DNA of 64,000 nt from Ostrinia nubilalis (taxonomy: Eukaryota > Arthropoda > Insecta > Lepidoptera > Crambidae), in assembly GCF_963855985.1 (NCBI RefSeq), contig NC_087095.1, positions 5,962,001-6,026,000 on the forward strand, read 5' to 3'. The notes beneath the pieces are model-generated. The model saw nothing but the letters and a program-made list of their open reading frames with translations. It was not told where the DNA came from and searched no databases. Numbering within the stretch: position 1 is the first letter of the stretch; each line of letters opens with the position of its first letter. The position numbers and the translations under genes were made by a program. This document shows, in pieces, positions 1 through 11,673 of the stretch.

Positions 1-1203
1 ACAGTGTACAGCTGAATTAAAAACCGTTTTTTATTACTACAGAATTCAACTTACCTGTGTTCAGTTCGCATCAACTGTCTTTGTAATGAGTGGCGCTACG
101 TAATGTTTTACAAATTAGTGTGTAGTTGAACTGAATACAGCAAGGGTGTATGAAACTGGTTATGTATGGAAGTTCAGTGAAACATTATAATACAATTTAA
201 AAAAAGACATATTTGCTAAAAAATAAGTGCGTATCTAGTACATGACTAGCAAGTGGAGATCCATTGTTTTTGTCTATGTGAACAAGGATATAGTAGACAC
301 GTTAAAAATAATAAAGAAAAATTACTTTGAAACAACTATTTTGCAGAACGCTGGTTTTCATCTATGTTCATAGCTATATTGTGTGTACGTTTTTTCTTAA
401 CAGGCCGTCCGGACTGTATTCTACCATTGTTGGGTAATTGTTTTTGACTCCGTCCCGAGATAGAGGTTGGACCTTTATTTTTCGTGAACGTCTTATTTTT
501 CTATCTTGCATGTATGAAACAATAGTAGAAGGAGTCTGCAATCTAGATAGTTCAGATGAATATTTCTTTAATATTTGGGTATATCAGCACGGGTTTGTTT
601 TAAATCGAATCGAATTAAAACAGTGTTCTCTTAAAATGCACACGGTTTTGTAAAACCTATGTTGCTTTGCTTGATCGCAAAAATCGAGTTCAGTTGACGC
701 CAATTAAGCACGGGTTTGGCGAGATGGATAGTAATACAAAGCCGTGCTGATTTTCGTCGCCAATTGAAAACGGAAAGGGAAATACGCCTCTACATTATTA
801 TCACCCACGTTTGGATATTGTGATTTATGATAATTAACTGTTATTAAAATTTACCAAATTAAACGCCTTTATCCAGTGTAAGGAAAAATACTTTCGTCGA
901 GGTTTTGAGATCGATTCAAATGGATAGATCAAAACATAAATTAATTATTACTACTTCTTTTTAAGGTATCTCTATATGTTTGCTAATTTATTCCTATCAT
1001 TTAACTGAATCAATCCAGACGGATTACAACGCGATAAATTCTTCAAAGATCGTTCTATAAATAAATTAGGTAAAATAAATAATGTTTCCACACACAATGT
1101 CAAAACCGTCCAGATGTTTAATGTTCGTTTTAAAATAGTCTTGTGGAATTAAAACGTCTCTGCCAAATTGTAAAAGTGGATATTGTTACATTTGTTCAAT
1201 AGA
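1..1203. other. No gene seen; AT-rich intergenic or intronic DNA
   Basis: Only short chance frames occur here, such as a 71-codon frame at 438-653 that needs a TTG start. No protein family, RNA gene or clear repeat was recognised. The stretch ends where a MITE begins. Confidence 0.5.
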
Positions 1204-1574
1204 TACAGGGTGACCTTTCAATCAGTAACCAAATTTTTAGGAGCGACTCAGAATCAGTAACTTAATCCATTTACGTAAAGAAAACATCTTTATCCGCTGC
1301 GCGATTTAAAAATTGGCTCACGTGGATAATATGCTTCGTTCTTAGAAAAATACGTAGGTATTATAGTTTATAGTTACAAAGCTAAATTATAGTAGACATA
1401 ATGCTACGAGAAAATAAGACTGATCCTTAAAAGTTAGTCCCGCGAATTAGTTTTTCACTCTTTTTTTCGTAAAAAACACCACGATTAGAAATAATTAAAA
1501 TAAAGTTGCATTGCTAAATTGTCCCATAGAGCTTATTAAAAAATTGGATACTGATAACAAAATCACCCTGTATA
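1204..1574. mobile_element. MITE, TACAGGGTGA-ended, copy 1
   Basis: The element starts TACAGGGTGA and ends TCACCCTGTA, so its tips are inverted repeats flanked by TA. The first 80 bases match those of the copy at 43843-44260, including the phrase TTTTTAGGAGCGACTCAG, and the right-hand 60 bases match too. No coding capacity is visible. TA flanks and a CAGGGTG start suggest mobilisation by a Tc1/mariner-type transposase; that is inference. Confidence 0.75.
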
Positions 1575-2479
1575 TTCTCTAGTATTAGGTAGTCGACAGC
1601 ACCTCGGGCTATAGATACATTTTCTATTACAACTATGTACTTACATAAGATCCCACAGTGTATAACTTCATGTGCCGTCTTCTGTACAACATTTACTTGG
1701 AGTAAAGCGGTCAACCCTCACACTTTGACCCGGGCCGTTTAATTTTATTATTGCAATAACTAAGACAGTCCTCGTCCGATTACCGTGTACGGGGTCATTC
1801 CACTGTCTTGCCTTGCGCAATCAATAGGGGTTTGTAGAGAAACAAAAAACCACAGCTGAAGTTTCAAAAAAATCATCATCATTCTTTCAGCCATAAGACG
1901 TCCACTACTGAACAGTATAGTCATATAGGCCTCGCTCATTGATTTTCAGATTCGCAAGTTGGTAAAAAATTATACGAGAATCACGTTAAAAACATCTACC
2001 TACCTATTTACAGTCTATCCTTTTCAACAATATATTTATTTTAGTCAACGAATTTCGGCTCAAAATCTTTATTTGATGACGCCGCTATTTCTATTTTATA
2101 CGAATACTTTATTTATAACTTATGCGAACCAACATCATAAGCGTCTATTACATGCTACACGCGCGTGAGTCGGCATTTATATTAGCTCGGCAGTCTCAAG
2201 TTCGCACGGTTTCGTTTAATAACAGTGTGTGTCTATCGAATCCATCCATAGTATAACACGCCGCTATGCTAAGGCCCGGTTTCCCTTTCCACCAAGTGCG
2301 GAGAAGTGTTTTGAATAACTAATCAGATTTCATTATTTCCACATCTCCACTCTGCTCCGCTTCGATAGAAATTGATCGGAGAGGAGCAGCGTAGAACTGT
2401 CGGGTGGACTTGTTTTTCTTTGATTTGACAGCGGCGGCGGAGCGAAGAACTGCGGAGCGTCGCGTTTTTTCATAAAAAA

Positions 2480-2812
2480 AAACTCATAAAACTTATTTTT
2501 TTCTGCAAATGGGCTTCAAAATAGCAGTTTTACACGTCCCAGTATTAACCCTACCGCTGCTTCAGATCAATAAATGGGCCAGTGCCGAGAAGAAGCAGCG
2601 CAAGAAACTTACACCCATATTCACAAACGATGCTTGCTTATGTGAAGCAGCAAATCGAACGCACATATTACCTTGATACTATTACTTATTCTGTGGCACA
2701 GCGTTGAATAGAGCTCTGTGATTGGTTCGTGTGTCACCGTGTGTGTCCACGCGCACTGTGAGATCTCATAGTAATGTTTGTGAATACGGGCGTTAGTCAC
2801 TATTGTCAGCCT
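2480..2812 (-). mobile_element. 5'-truncated LINE 3' end (reverse), split by a MITE
   Basis: Read on the minus strand, this matches the 3' untranslated region of the Jockey-like LINE at 40449-41477. The shared part includes the phrase around TTGCGCTGCTTCTTCTC and the terminal AAACTCATTT-type tail. A MITE separates the two parts of the match, 2480-2610 and 2796-2812. No coding sequence remains. It establishes that this LINE family has at least two insertions in the window. Confidence 0.65.
2612..2792. mobile_element. MITE with TATTCACAAAC termini, nested in the LINE fragment
   Basis: Ends are CACCCATATTCACAAAC and GTTTGTGAATACGGGCG, flanked by TTA at 2609-2611 and 2793-2795. Removing it rejoins the LINE 3' sequence seen intact at 41340 onward, which supports the boundaries independently of the inverted repeats. 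The TWA duplication points to the Harbinger type. Confidence 0.7.
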
Positions 2813-3565
2813 CTACATTCATAGATAGCAATAGACTAACAGCCGACAGCAACGCACAGCTCACGCACTTCTCTCGTCTCGTATCTTCTCCGCTCTTCTA
2901 CTCTCTTCTCCGCTATTTTCCGCTCCACTTTGATGGAAACCGTGCCTAAAACTACACCACTTCCAGTCCTAATGTGCGCTACTTAGACCTCACTTAGCGT
3001 AGGTTTACGTACTTTCATCTCAACTGTTTCCTACGTTTGCCATGTCACTGCGTCCATTCAAGTCTCCAAAACCATTAGGTACGTACTACGTAAGTGACCA
3101 CACATTTTCTATTGTGTCTAAGTTTTACTCGAATACCACGACTAAAAATAAACTTAGGTATTCATTGATAGGAGCGAACATAGGGAGGTAGGAGGAGGGA
3201 GGGAACTTTAATACTTTTCTTTCTTTTAAACACGATTTACAATGTGTACCTACTTAATTAGTAATCAGTGACGTAAACTAAATTAGTATTAAAACTAACT
3301 TTAAGTCAAAACCAATCTAAAATCAAAACTGCTATTGAACATTAATTAGTTTTGAAGGGCTAACATGGTGACTTTTACCAATTTCTGTACAACTGACTGT
3401 AGGTAGGTACACCAAATGTGTTTGTATCGTTAAAGACGAATCTTCACAGTAATTAACAGCGTAATTTTTGAAATATGCATATTCTAATTACGAGCTCATC
3501 ATCACAATTTGTAATGTATGTGCGCGTTGCGTAAAATGAAATGTGTTCGCTCGGAGGACTTCTTA

Positions 3566-3740
3566 GAGTAGGCGTACACCGTTGATTTTTCGTCGGCCGA
3601 TAGTTTAGTCGGGCAGTTGATCAGTATGGGCATGTGTGAAAGTGCGCACACTACGCCGATTCGATTTGGCCGATTCTTTATACAATTTAAAATCGGGCAC
3701 AACTATCGCCCAACTAAAAATCAACGGTTTGCGCCTACTC
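3566..3740. mobile_element. 175-bp MITE with TTA duplication
   Basis: Starts GAGTAGGCGTACACCGTTGA and ends TCAACGGTTTGCGCCTACTC, with TTA at 3563-3565 and 3741-3743. The inverted arms cover about 60 bases with a few mismatches and include a GATTTTTCGTCGG versus CCCAACTAAAAATC pairing. It is non-coding, and the overlapping 66- and 83-codon frames are shadows of the repeat. The family is unknown; the duplication fits Harbinger mobilisation. Confidence 0.7.
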
Positions 3741-4539
3741 TTAAGCCTTTAATTCGTATAAGCAGTGGTACTCAACTTTTTTACACTGGCCACAAATGTT
3801 TACGAAACTATGGTATCTTTTCAAACGTCGCGGCTTATATTGCTATTTTTTACATTTACTGTAAATGATGCTTGTGTTTGCTGGAGTCGTTTGGAACTCA
3901 AGAGGACCTCACTTTGCAGTTTCAATATCGGTGGTAAGTACATGTGGAGTAAAAATCTTAATTACCACTTCAAAGTTTAGCAAGTGGTTTCTAATTAAAC
4001 TTTTATCTAAGGTAACTATTACATCACTATTTAAATCAAACTCATTATCATTAGCGTGTCTCGTGATAATGTACAAAACAACTCTTGAATCGCGTCTCGA
4101 CCTTTACGTCAAAATAGCATCAACGGATGTGTAATGTGTACAGTAAACTTTTAAAGCAAACAGTTATTCAGTGTTTACATAAAATTCTTCAAAGCGAACT
4201 GACTAAAATACTTATTTTCATATTTACTGACTATAAAATTTATGTTCTGTCGCCAATTCGCCATCCATGTTGAATTAAAATGGTATTGCAAATTGAACAG
4301 AAATGGTATGTTGTTTTAAACTTTCATGGTCACTATCATAATTATTATTAAGGTAATTATTATCATAATTATTATTACTCAAAATTAAGGTACATGGTAG
4401 CAATCCCGTCAATAATAATAATTAGAAATGGTATGCTTACATATGCTCGTTGAATTTTGCCCTTGCAAAATTTATTCTTGCATAAAATCAATAAGATTGA
4501 TTCATATTTTGTTTGTGTCCATTCATTATCATAATTTGA

Positions 4540-4652
4540 GGCTGGGTTGCACCATCTTACTTTAACTTTAGCAAACGTCAAAGTCTGTCAAACCCCATAC
4601 AACAACACCGGATATGGTTATAGTTACGGTTAGAGTAAGGGTAGTAACCTAG
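4540..4652. mobile_element. MITE, GGCTGGGTTGCACCA family, copy 1
   Basis: Begins GGCTGGGTTGCACCATCTTA and continues with the TTAACTTTAGCAAACGTCAAA and GTTATAGTTACGG words shared with the copies at 21698, 22684 and 38969. The right terminus is damaged because a LINE-like element landed in it; the last bases recur beyond that element at 5262-5276. Confidence 0.65.
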
Positions 4653-5263
4653 GGGTGCGATGGTGAGGGACCTCCTCGTGGTGCACCCTGGGCAACGTCC
4701 GCGTGGTCTGTTCACGCGGGCGGCTAACTTCTTACCTGCGCGCGGCAGGTCTCGTCAACTCGGCGGGCCTGTCGGGCAACCCGTAACCCATAATTGACTG
4801 GGCCGGGGGCCGTCGAGGCATTTGCCCGGGCCACGATGCAGGTGGGGGCTGGCAGGGCGTTTGCCCGGGCCCATTCTTTGGAGGGCCGCTCTCGGTACTT
4901 CTCTGATCAGCAGAGCTGACCGGGCAGCGGCATAGAGTGTTTACCAGGGTAGGGTAGAGCTGTTTTACCAGGGCCGCGAGGAGAAAACCTCTATAAAAAC
5001 AAGTGGAGGAGGGTATTGGGGGTTCCCTCGAAGCCAGAGAGGCTCGCTCGTGAGCGAGCCTCTAGCCTGAGGCGGAGCTGCGGACGAATGTCCAACCAGG
5101 ACAATAACTCGCGGCTCCGTTTCTTTGGGCTCTGGTGGAAACCGTCGGGTTTTAGTGGGTAGGCCTCGCCTTTAGTGGGTAGGCGGGGAGAGTTCCACAT
5201 AACCCACTGGCCTTCTCTATAGACCAGTGGGTATGCGCAAAGCATTTCCCGACAAAAAAAAAA
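4653..5263 (+). mobile_element. GC-rich LINE 3' fragment with A-tail, possibly R1-type
   Basis: About 610 bases, much richer in GC than the surroundings, end in a run of ten A residues (5254-5263). A phrase near the end, TTTTAGTGGGTAGGC, is duplicated in tandem. Flanks AAGGGTAGTAACCTAG (4637-4652) and AAGGGTGTAACTTAG (5262-5276) look like an imperfect target duplication of about 15 bases, as expected of target-primed LINE insertion. No intact frame is present. The R1-clade assignment is inference from the style of the 3' end. Confidence 0.5.
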
Positions 5264-5279
5264 GGGTGTAACTTAGCCT

Positions 5280-5920
5280 AAATGTTACGAGTAGTACCTA
5301 TTCAAACAGTTCAAATAACGACACCTTTCACATGAAATGATTATTTATTGACGTTAAAAATGTGCGGGTGAAGCCTTATTTTACATTTAACGAGATGAGA
5401 TGCCACTGATTAAAATTTTAAACACACTTTTATAGCGTGAATTAGTAAGCGAGATTACGCGTCGATCTATATGAATACTTAAAGATTTTTTTTGTCGAAA
5501 TCCATGAGGACCAAAATTAAAAAGAATATTGAATTTTGCGTCGGAATTATGCAAAACAAACTAATTGCTATTATAATACTCGTATTAATTTTGAAATCCC
5601 AGACAATATTAATATAATTCGCAAGGCATTAGCAATATGCGATATTGCTAATGCATGCCCTGCTCATTGAAGAGGTAATATATGCCTTCAAAAGCAAATC
5701 CAATAAGCCAGCGTTAATCAAATCAAATCATAATCTTAAATTAGTATGGTAGGCTCTTTCCAGGTCACAAACTCGTTCCATACGACCCAAACTTACCTTT
5801 TTTTTTTTTTTTGTGATAGGAGGACCTTACCACCACTTCGGGACAACATGACGCTGAGAAGTGGCGAAATAATCAAACGTAGTTACCTACTTTTTTTTTT
5901 AATATCCTTGGACATTTCAC
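5280..5920. other. No gene seen; contains a small perfect hairpin
   Basis: AT-rich sequence with a T14 run near 5800. The only structure is a perfect inverted repeat at 5626-5654 with 12-bp arms (GCATTAGCAATA and its complement) and a 5-base loop. Nothing else is supportable. Confidence 0.5.
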
Positions 5921-5924
5921 ACTG

Positions 5925-6152
5925 CGCTTCTAGTCCCAAACTAAGCAAAGCTTGTACTATGGGTACTAGATAGCGGATATAAACATTAAATATATTTTTT
6001 TTGGTAAATACATACATATTATACATAGAAAACACCCAGTCCAATACAAACAAATATGTTCATGCACACAAATGTTTGTACTGTGCGGGAATTGAACCCG
6101 CAACCTCCGGAATAGTATTCCGTCTCGAACCACTACACCAAACGGCCGACTT
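5925..6152 (-). mobile_element. tRNA-derived SINE, family A
   Basis: On the minus strand the head carries a pol III A box (TGGTGTAGTGG, + strand 6130-6140) and a B box (GGTTCAATTCC, + strand about 6087-6098), spaced as in a tRNA. The body then runs leftward through ATACATACATATTATACAT and an end with CTAAGCAAAGC. The head cannot fold as a normal functional tRNA throughout, and it is fused to a non-tRNA body, so this is a SINE rather than a tRNA gene. Confidence 0.7.
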
Positions 6153-6489
6153 ACTTGTTTATTACTTTAAATTCTGCGCTCTTTCTGCCACTTCTGCCAC
6201 TTGTGTCTGGCGTTACATTACTCCTTTTATCTGAGCCTCATATCGGCAGAGGGCAGGATAATATCCACTCAAGGAATTATTGCGCCGTTAGAACACTATA
6301 ATGTGATTTCATAAGGGCCGCGTATTGAATACCAATGCCAAGAAAATACGATGGTTATTTATGTAGCGGCACTTTATATCAATATTAATGTGAGAGCATG
6401 AGAATTCGTTGATTCTTCTTCGGTATTTGTGTAGGTTTTTTATTATTATGCTTTAGGGATTTTACAAAAATACTGTTTCAACAATTCAC

Positions 6490-6695
6490 CCTCGAAAGAC
6501 TTTATCACGCGCGTCCCTGTTTAAAAAACCGGGATGTTGGAAAAATATGTATCCTTTCATAGAGTTTGAGTCCCGACTTAAACTCTCTTTCTATATATAC
6601 CAAATTACATCAAGATCGGTTCAGTGGTTTAGGCGTGAAAGCGTAACAGACTGACAGCTAATAGTTACTTTTGCATTCATAATATTAGTTAGCAG
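6490..6695 (-). repeat. Dispersed repeat related to 9260-9499, reverse orientation
   Basis: Contains, inverted, the same words as 9260-9499: CGCGCGTCCCTGTTT, an AACCGGGAT word, GGTTCAGTGGTTTAGGCGTGA and GTAACAGACTGACAG. No frame and no terminal inverted repeat was seen. This layout, a conserved block beside a short GACA-type repeat, is common among non-autonomous insect elements, but I cannot assign a class. Confidence 0.55.
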
Positions 6696-6699
6696 TGAT

Positions 6700-7590
6700 T
6701 AACTTAGTAATAATAGTAGGTACCTAATATCGTAACGTTATTTTTAGTTAGTAACCTACTTTATAATTTTGTTACCTAATTGTTGAAAGTAACATTACAC
6801 TGTACGAGCTAAGCATTGGCTTTTTACTTTCATTAGAAATAGGCGTTCCTAATTGGTTGGCCGCTAATTGAAACGCTTGTTTCTAATACCGCCCAAACTG
6901 CACGGTTAACTTATTTCAGCGACAACACAATTTCGCGGGAGAATCGGCATTTAGAAGATTAGTTGAATGGTGTTTCTAAAATAATCAAGTATACCTTTTA
7001 AGTATCTTTGCTCTATACCTTATTATGAAATAACAACATACTTTTATTATTACTCTATAGAGGCAAAAGTTTATTGACATTTTAGATTATGATCAATTCT
7101 TTCCTTGGCGAATTATCCACATTTCTTTCAAAAGTAAGGTTCACCTGGATGACGATTTTTTCCTAAATAATACCTTAATTTGTTTTATGAATTTCAAAAT
7201 ATAGCAGGTACAAGCTCAGGTGTGCATATAGGTACGCATCCTGAAATTTTCCATTCTACATGCAAGGCTTTTTCATAATCATATTTTCATTTTTCATCAT
7301 TCGACGCACCTCTCTTCCCTTGACAGAAAGAGACAGAAACAGGAAAGGGGAGAGATATCTTTTTTACATTACGAAAATGTCGAACTAAAAAGATGTTTTT
7401 TATGCAAATGTAGGTTATCAGGGAAAAATCACCTTCGGCTTACATATTACTTTGGTGTGCATACTTATTCCTAAATGATTATTAAATTGATGTCAAAATG
7501 CTCCATCCAAATCAGAAAGCTAAGTGAGCTAACGGTGCAAGGCTGTAAAACAACATAAAGTGGTGAAAGAGCGAGGAAAGCTAGTGTTAT
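6700..7590. other. No gene seen
   Basis: AT-rich sequence with scattered homopolymers. No frame above background, tRNA-like region or clear terminal repeat was found. Confidence 0.45.
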
Positions 7591-7751
7591 TTTGACAAGC
7601 TGTAATTATGAACTACCCTATAAAAAAAGCTCATCTTCTCATCACTCAAACATCCTATTGTCATATTTGTTAAGCATAGTAGTAGAATTTACTGTTATAC
7701 TATACTATATTAAATTCCAGCCTTCAGCATCTGTGAGCATCGCTATAGGCA

Positions 7752-8176
7752 TACAGGATGGGCCAAAAGTTTTTGCAAATAGCAAAGCAAAAGTTGAACC
7801 TTAACTTCGAACTCCTTGCGGGTCCAATGACAGTTTAACTTTCCCCCGGGACAAACTTGACCTTCATTGGTTGGGTTTTTATTGGCGGTCAAGCTGTAGA
7901 TCCTGGCTACACAGGAGTTGCAATGGTGGGAAAGAGAGGTGGGAATAGTCCCGTAAATATCAAAGCTTCATTTCTCTATTTCTCTAAAACGGTTCGTGGT
8001 AGGGACCCGTGGGTAATGGGTACGAAAAAGCACGATGTCGTTTCATTGAGGCGCTCCATAGTGACTAAAAATTTATGAAATTATGTACAGTTTCCCATCA
8101 GACACGCGTCTCTACCTAGAATCGTTTTCGAGAAATCAAGCATTGCTATTTGTAAAAATGTTTGGCCCATCCTGTA
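7752..8176. mobile_element. MITE with TACAGGATGGGCCAAAA ends, carrying a nested repeat
   Basis: Left end TACAGGATGGGCCAAAAGT and right end TTTGGCCCATCCTGTA are inverted repeats about 17 bases long. Between them lies a 126-base block (7830-7955) that recurs elsewhere, so the element has been interrupted. The 73- and 75-codon frames here are not conserved proteins by any motif I can see. Confidence 0.65.
7830..7955 (+). repeat. 125-bp dispersed repeat, copy 1
   Basis: This block starts ACAGTTTAACTTTCCCC and ends GGGAATAGTCCCGTA. It is nearly identical to 14160-14285, and its last part matches 28876-28934. All three copies are in the same orientation. The sharp shared boundaries argue for a transposed unit, but no tRNA promoter or inverted termini were found. 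Confidence 0.6.
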
Positions 8177-8177
8177 T

Positions 8178-9259
8178 AAGACCCTTGTGTTTATGCTCTG
8201 TTATCGACTTACTAAAGTTTCCCAGCCCAAGGGATCAATTTCGACAGCCTAGATATAGATTCATCCATGTGAATAGTTTTCGCATCAATATTACATTGGC
8301 CAAATCGTAGTCGTACCAATAATGTTGCCTCGACAAAATTATTTCCAAACTACTTAGGTGTGTCAAAGTAATAAGTCTAGTTTCATTTGGTCATCTGTAG
8401 TTTTTGTAGTAATCAAAGCTTTTTTATGCGATTATTTCAGGAATGAAGTGGGTGTTTAGTACCTACATTGTTTTTGGAAAACAAAGTCTGAAACAAAATA
8501 AAAAAATATACCTAATTATGAAATGTTTTATTGCAATATTTGAAGCACATAACGTTACCTAATTAAAATTTGTTGATAACATACTTAGGTTAGGTTAGGT
8601 TCAATAAAAACAATGAAAATAAAATAAAGAAATAAAACAGCAAGCCAAAGTTAACTTTAACAGAGATAACATTGTTTGGGATACGATAATCGGTTTTTGT
8701 GCAGGAATTCGTTATTAATCCGTAGTTACGCATCGCTTTGTGCTATTGGAATGAAGCATCTACTTTTTGCATTTACTCATCTACTCAATACGGATTTGTG
8801 AGTTGCTGACGCGAAAAATAACGTGAAAGAACTGAGAACGTTCTGGAAAACAGAATGTACTGGCGGGTGCATACAAAGATTTTACATCGAAAAATATACT
8901 GTACTGCGAGTACTCAAGCGACAAGAGGACTTCACATACGTCCTCCTTCAACATATGACTTATGCTCTTATTAAAAAGAATGAGTTCCAAGAACGAAGTG
9001 TATTTCTGTGTATAATGAATTTGAAAATGAAAAAAAAAATGAAGTCCAGCGTATCGTCGATACCTCTTTTATATCTTTTCAATATAACCCTCCATGATTT
9101 TATAGTTCTTGTGAGTGTTTAGATTATTTTTAGAGCTAACACCAATGAAGTGAAATCTTGATAGATTTTTAGGGTTGCGGAGCTACTACCTAAACAATAT
9201 GCAGTGGTCTACACATAGGCTAATTTCCTTGACGTATAATGAAAAGACAAATAGCACAG
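8178..9259. other. No gene seen; short TTAGG run
   Basis: Largely AT-rich sequence. A 99-codon frame at 8823-9122 shows no recognisable domain and low-complexity lysine-rich content, so it is not called. At 8585-8601 there are three tandem TTAGG units, the insect telomere motif, too short to mean more than chance. Confidence 0.45.
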
Positions 9260-9499
9260 TATCTATACTAATCTATGTATACTTAATATTATAAATGTGA
9301 AAGTAACTCTGTCTGTCTCGCTTTCACGCCTAAATCACTGAACCGATTTTGATGTAATTTTGCATAGAGATAGTTTGGGTCCCGGGAAAGGACATAGGAT
9401 AGTTTTTATCCCGGTTTTTGAAACAGGGACGCGCGCGATAAAGATTTTCTGTGACAGACAAAATTCCACGCGGGCGAAGCCGCGGGCGGAAAGCTAGTA
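9260..9499 (+). repeat. Dispersed repeat with CTGTCTGTCTCGCTTTCACG block
   Basis: Runs from ATAAATGTGAAAGTAACTC to GCGGGCGGAAAGCTAGTAA, with internal GGTCCCGGGAAAGG and AACAGGGACGCGCGCGATAA words. An inverted relative lies at 6490-6695. The GCGAAGCCGCGGGCGGAAAGCTAG end is close to the inverse of the starts of the 13030 and 20465 repeats (CTAGCGGCCGCCCGCGACTTCG), so these families may share a terminus. Confidence 0.6.
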
Positions 9500-9609
9500 A
9501 GGTATATGAGCTAAAGCAAATTGGTACGTAAGTCCTGCAAGAGCATAACCGGGATACTCCAACTAACAAGGTATCAATGTCACTTATTACAACATTTGTA
9601 AGTCACTTA

Positions 9610-9790
9610 CACATAAGTTTTGAGGTCAAGGGTTATGGGGCACTCTCGGAGGACACCGTGTGGTTTTAAGTGGGTATATCCCGTCGATAACAAGGTTGGG
9701 GCCCCACATAGTCCCTTGCTTCCCCGCGGTCAATGCGAAGCCATTACAGAGTCTTCCGCACGAAAAATTGGGTTAAGGAAAACTATTCGA
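9610..9790 (+). repeat. Possible LINE 3' fragment
   Basis: A GC-richer island with GGTTTTAAGTGGGTATATCCC resembles the repeated GGTTTTAGTGGGTAG phrase of the GC-rich LINE end at 4653-5263. No A-tail or duplication was found, so this is only a suggestion. Confidence 0.3.
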
Positions 9791-9799
9791 TTTCGATTA

Positions 9800-11670
9800 A
9801 AGTTCAGTTAGTGGCTTGTTACGTTGTTAAACAATGTGCCCGTCCATCCAAGTTCAAACATGATGAATGTTGGATTTTTTGTTTATTACATTTGGCTTTC
9901 ATTCGGGCAGTGTGCAAGAGGTCATTTGTCATAATTACATGAAAAACAAAGGGGAGTTGTGAATAGCATGATTGTTGAACACATTGCTGGAAAACGTACA
10001 CAAAGTTTTATAACTCACAAACTTTCGCTTATAACATTGGTGGGAAGTAGGATGTGTTTCAGATATAAATTTTAAGTATTAGTAGGATTAATATGATGAT
10101 AAATTTAATCTACTAGGTAATATTACAAGTATCATAACGACAATAGTGCCAAAAGTGTAAATCAAATTAAAAGATAAACAGCATTAAAATGAATTGTAAA
10201 GATTTATAAATACCTTCCACCATTTGACAGATACGCTAACGTTTACGCAATAAATGTCTTTGCCAATTTCGGAAACGATTATTTGTGTTGGTTAAAAGCG
10301 TTCGCAGATGGCGCCATGAAATTTGTTGTGTGAAACGGTTTGATAACGAGTACACAGAGAAAATTAAAGATATTATATGACTGTGACAACCATTCGATTA
10401 TATTGCAGTTCTCCACGGTTCCTTGCGGAAGTAGTGCAATGGGTTTATTTTAACACTAGTAGTGCTACGTGATCTCAATATTATAGTCACTTCAATGTTC
10501 CATCATAAAAATGCTCCTTTTCTTCTTTCCGAAGATCTTTTCTGGGTGGTCTGTATAACGATTGTGGTTTATAAATTCTACGAGTAGTGTAAAATTTTAT
10601 GTAAATAATAATACTAAACGTCTGACTCACAGATCGAATGGTTCTATCCAATTATTTGTGATGACAAAATTTTGATCCGTAGCATTTTAAAAGCAAAGTT
10701 ATCTGAAATTACACATTTCTGCGATGCATATAAGAAAGCCCTCCTGAAAAACGGTGTGACTGTTATTAAATTAGTAGCTTGAAATACCTTATGCATAAAG
10801 TAAGCACCACAACTACTACGGCTATATGCTCGTACTATGTGAAAATAAAGTAAATGCACGTCAAAACACACTCAATAATCATGTTATTAAACAAAAGTAA
10901 ATCAAGAACGTTTCGACTACTTCACCTACAGCGAGCTGACCTGCCTAAGGTGAACCTGCTGTATTACTTTATTTGTGCCGGCAATCCGAGATGAAAAGTT
11001 TTGTTAATAATAAAACAACCGATGACGTTGATAGCCATAAAACATGTTAATGGAGGCAGGCGCTACCCAAACAAAAATAAAATATAGCATCCCATAAACA
11101 TGCCTATCAGTTTGATTTAACAGTGGATTTCATTGTGGTGTAAATTTTTGGTAGGTTGGTTTTGTAACACTAGAAATGGTTTCTTGATAGCCATTCACTT
11201 TTTTCTCCGAGTGCGAAAAATGCGAAAATAACTCGGTACGTCTGTTACGAGTAACTTTCCAACTGTTACGTACCAACGGACTGGAAAATTGCTGAAAGAT
11301 TGTTATTCTATACATCATTTGACTTAATACCAAACTTATAGTACTAAGATAGGTATGTGCTACTTTTTACCTATGTGGGTGAGTAATTGTAGATCTTAAG
11401 ACACAAGATCCAGCTATAGCTTGACCGTTTAAGATGTAAATGAGAATGTTTTAACTGACTGGAAGTAATATAATCGTGAATACTGAATGTCAAGGCTCTA
11501 TAAAAGACTTTCACGCGTACAAAGTTACCAGTCCTAAGAGACTCCTGACCTGATTCAGGAGGAATATAAAGTCTTAGAAGAAATATAGGACGTGTGGTAA
11601 AGACGTTTGTCAGGTCGAAATTTAAGCGAAGCTACAGGAGAAGCTAGTAGTATGTCGACAGCACATAAGA
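9800..11670. other. No gene seen
   Basis: About 1.9 kb of AT-rich sequence. Short frames at 9819-10001, 10644-10871 and 11130-11333 lack recognisable domains, and no repeats with clear ends were identified. Confidence 0.45.
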
Positions 11671-11673
11671 CTA

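Larger units (their letters stand above)
2273..2946. mobile_element. Harbinger-like MITE carrying two nested insertions
   Basis: The termini are GGCCCGGTTTCC on the left and GGAAACCGTGCC on the right. They are flanked by TAA at 2270-2272 and 2947-2949, a 3-bp TWA target duplication as used by PIF/Harbinger elements. The arms contain repeated CTCCGCT words. A LINE 3' end has inserted into it in reverse (about 2480-2812), and a second MITE (2612-2792) lies within that LINE fragment. Confidence 0.7.

Noticed and set aside
3764..3800. hAT terminal repeat CAGTGGTACTCAAC
   Set aside because: Looks like a hAT tip but no matching inverted end or 8-base duplication was found nearby.
6075..6152. Functional tRNA gene
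   Set aside because: A and B boxes are present but the anticodon and acceptor stems do not form a proper cloverleaf and the sequence is fused to a SINE body.
8585..8601. Interstitial telomere repeat
   Set aside because: Only three TTAGG units; expected by chance in a window of this size.
8823..9122. 99-codon protein gene
   Set aside because: No recognisable domain, lysine-rich low-complexity stretch, no conserved neighbours or promoter signs.
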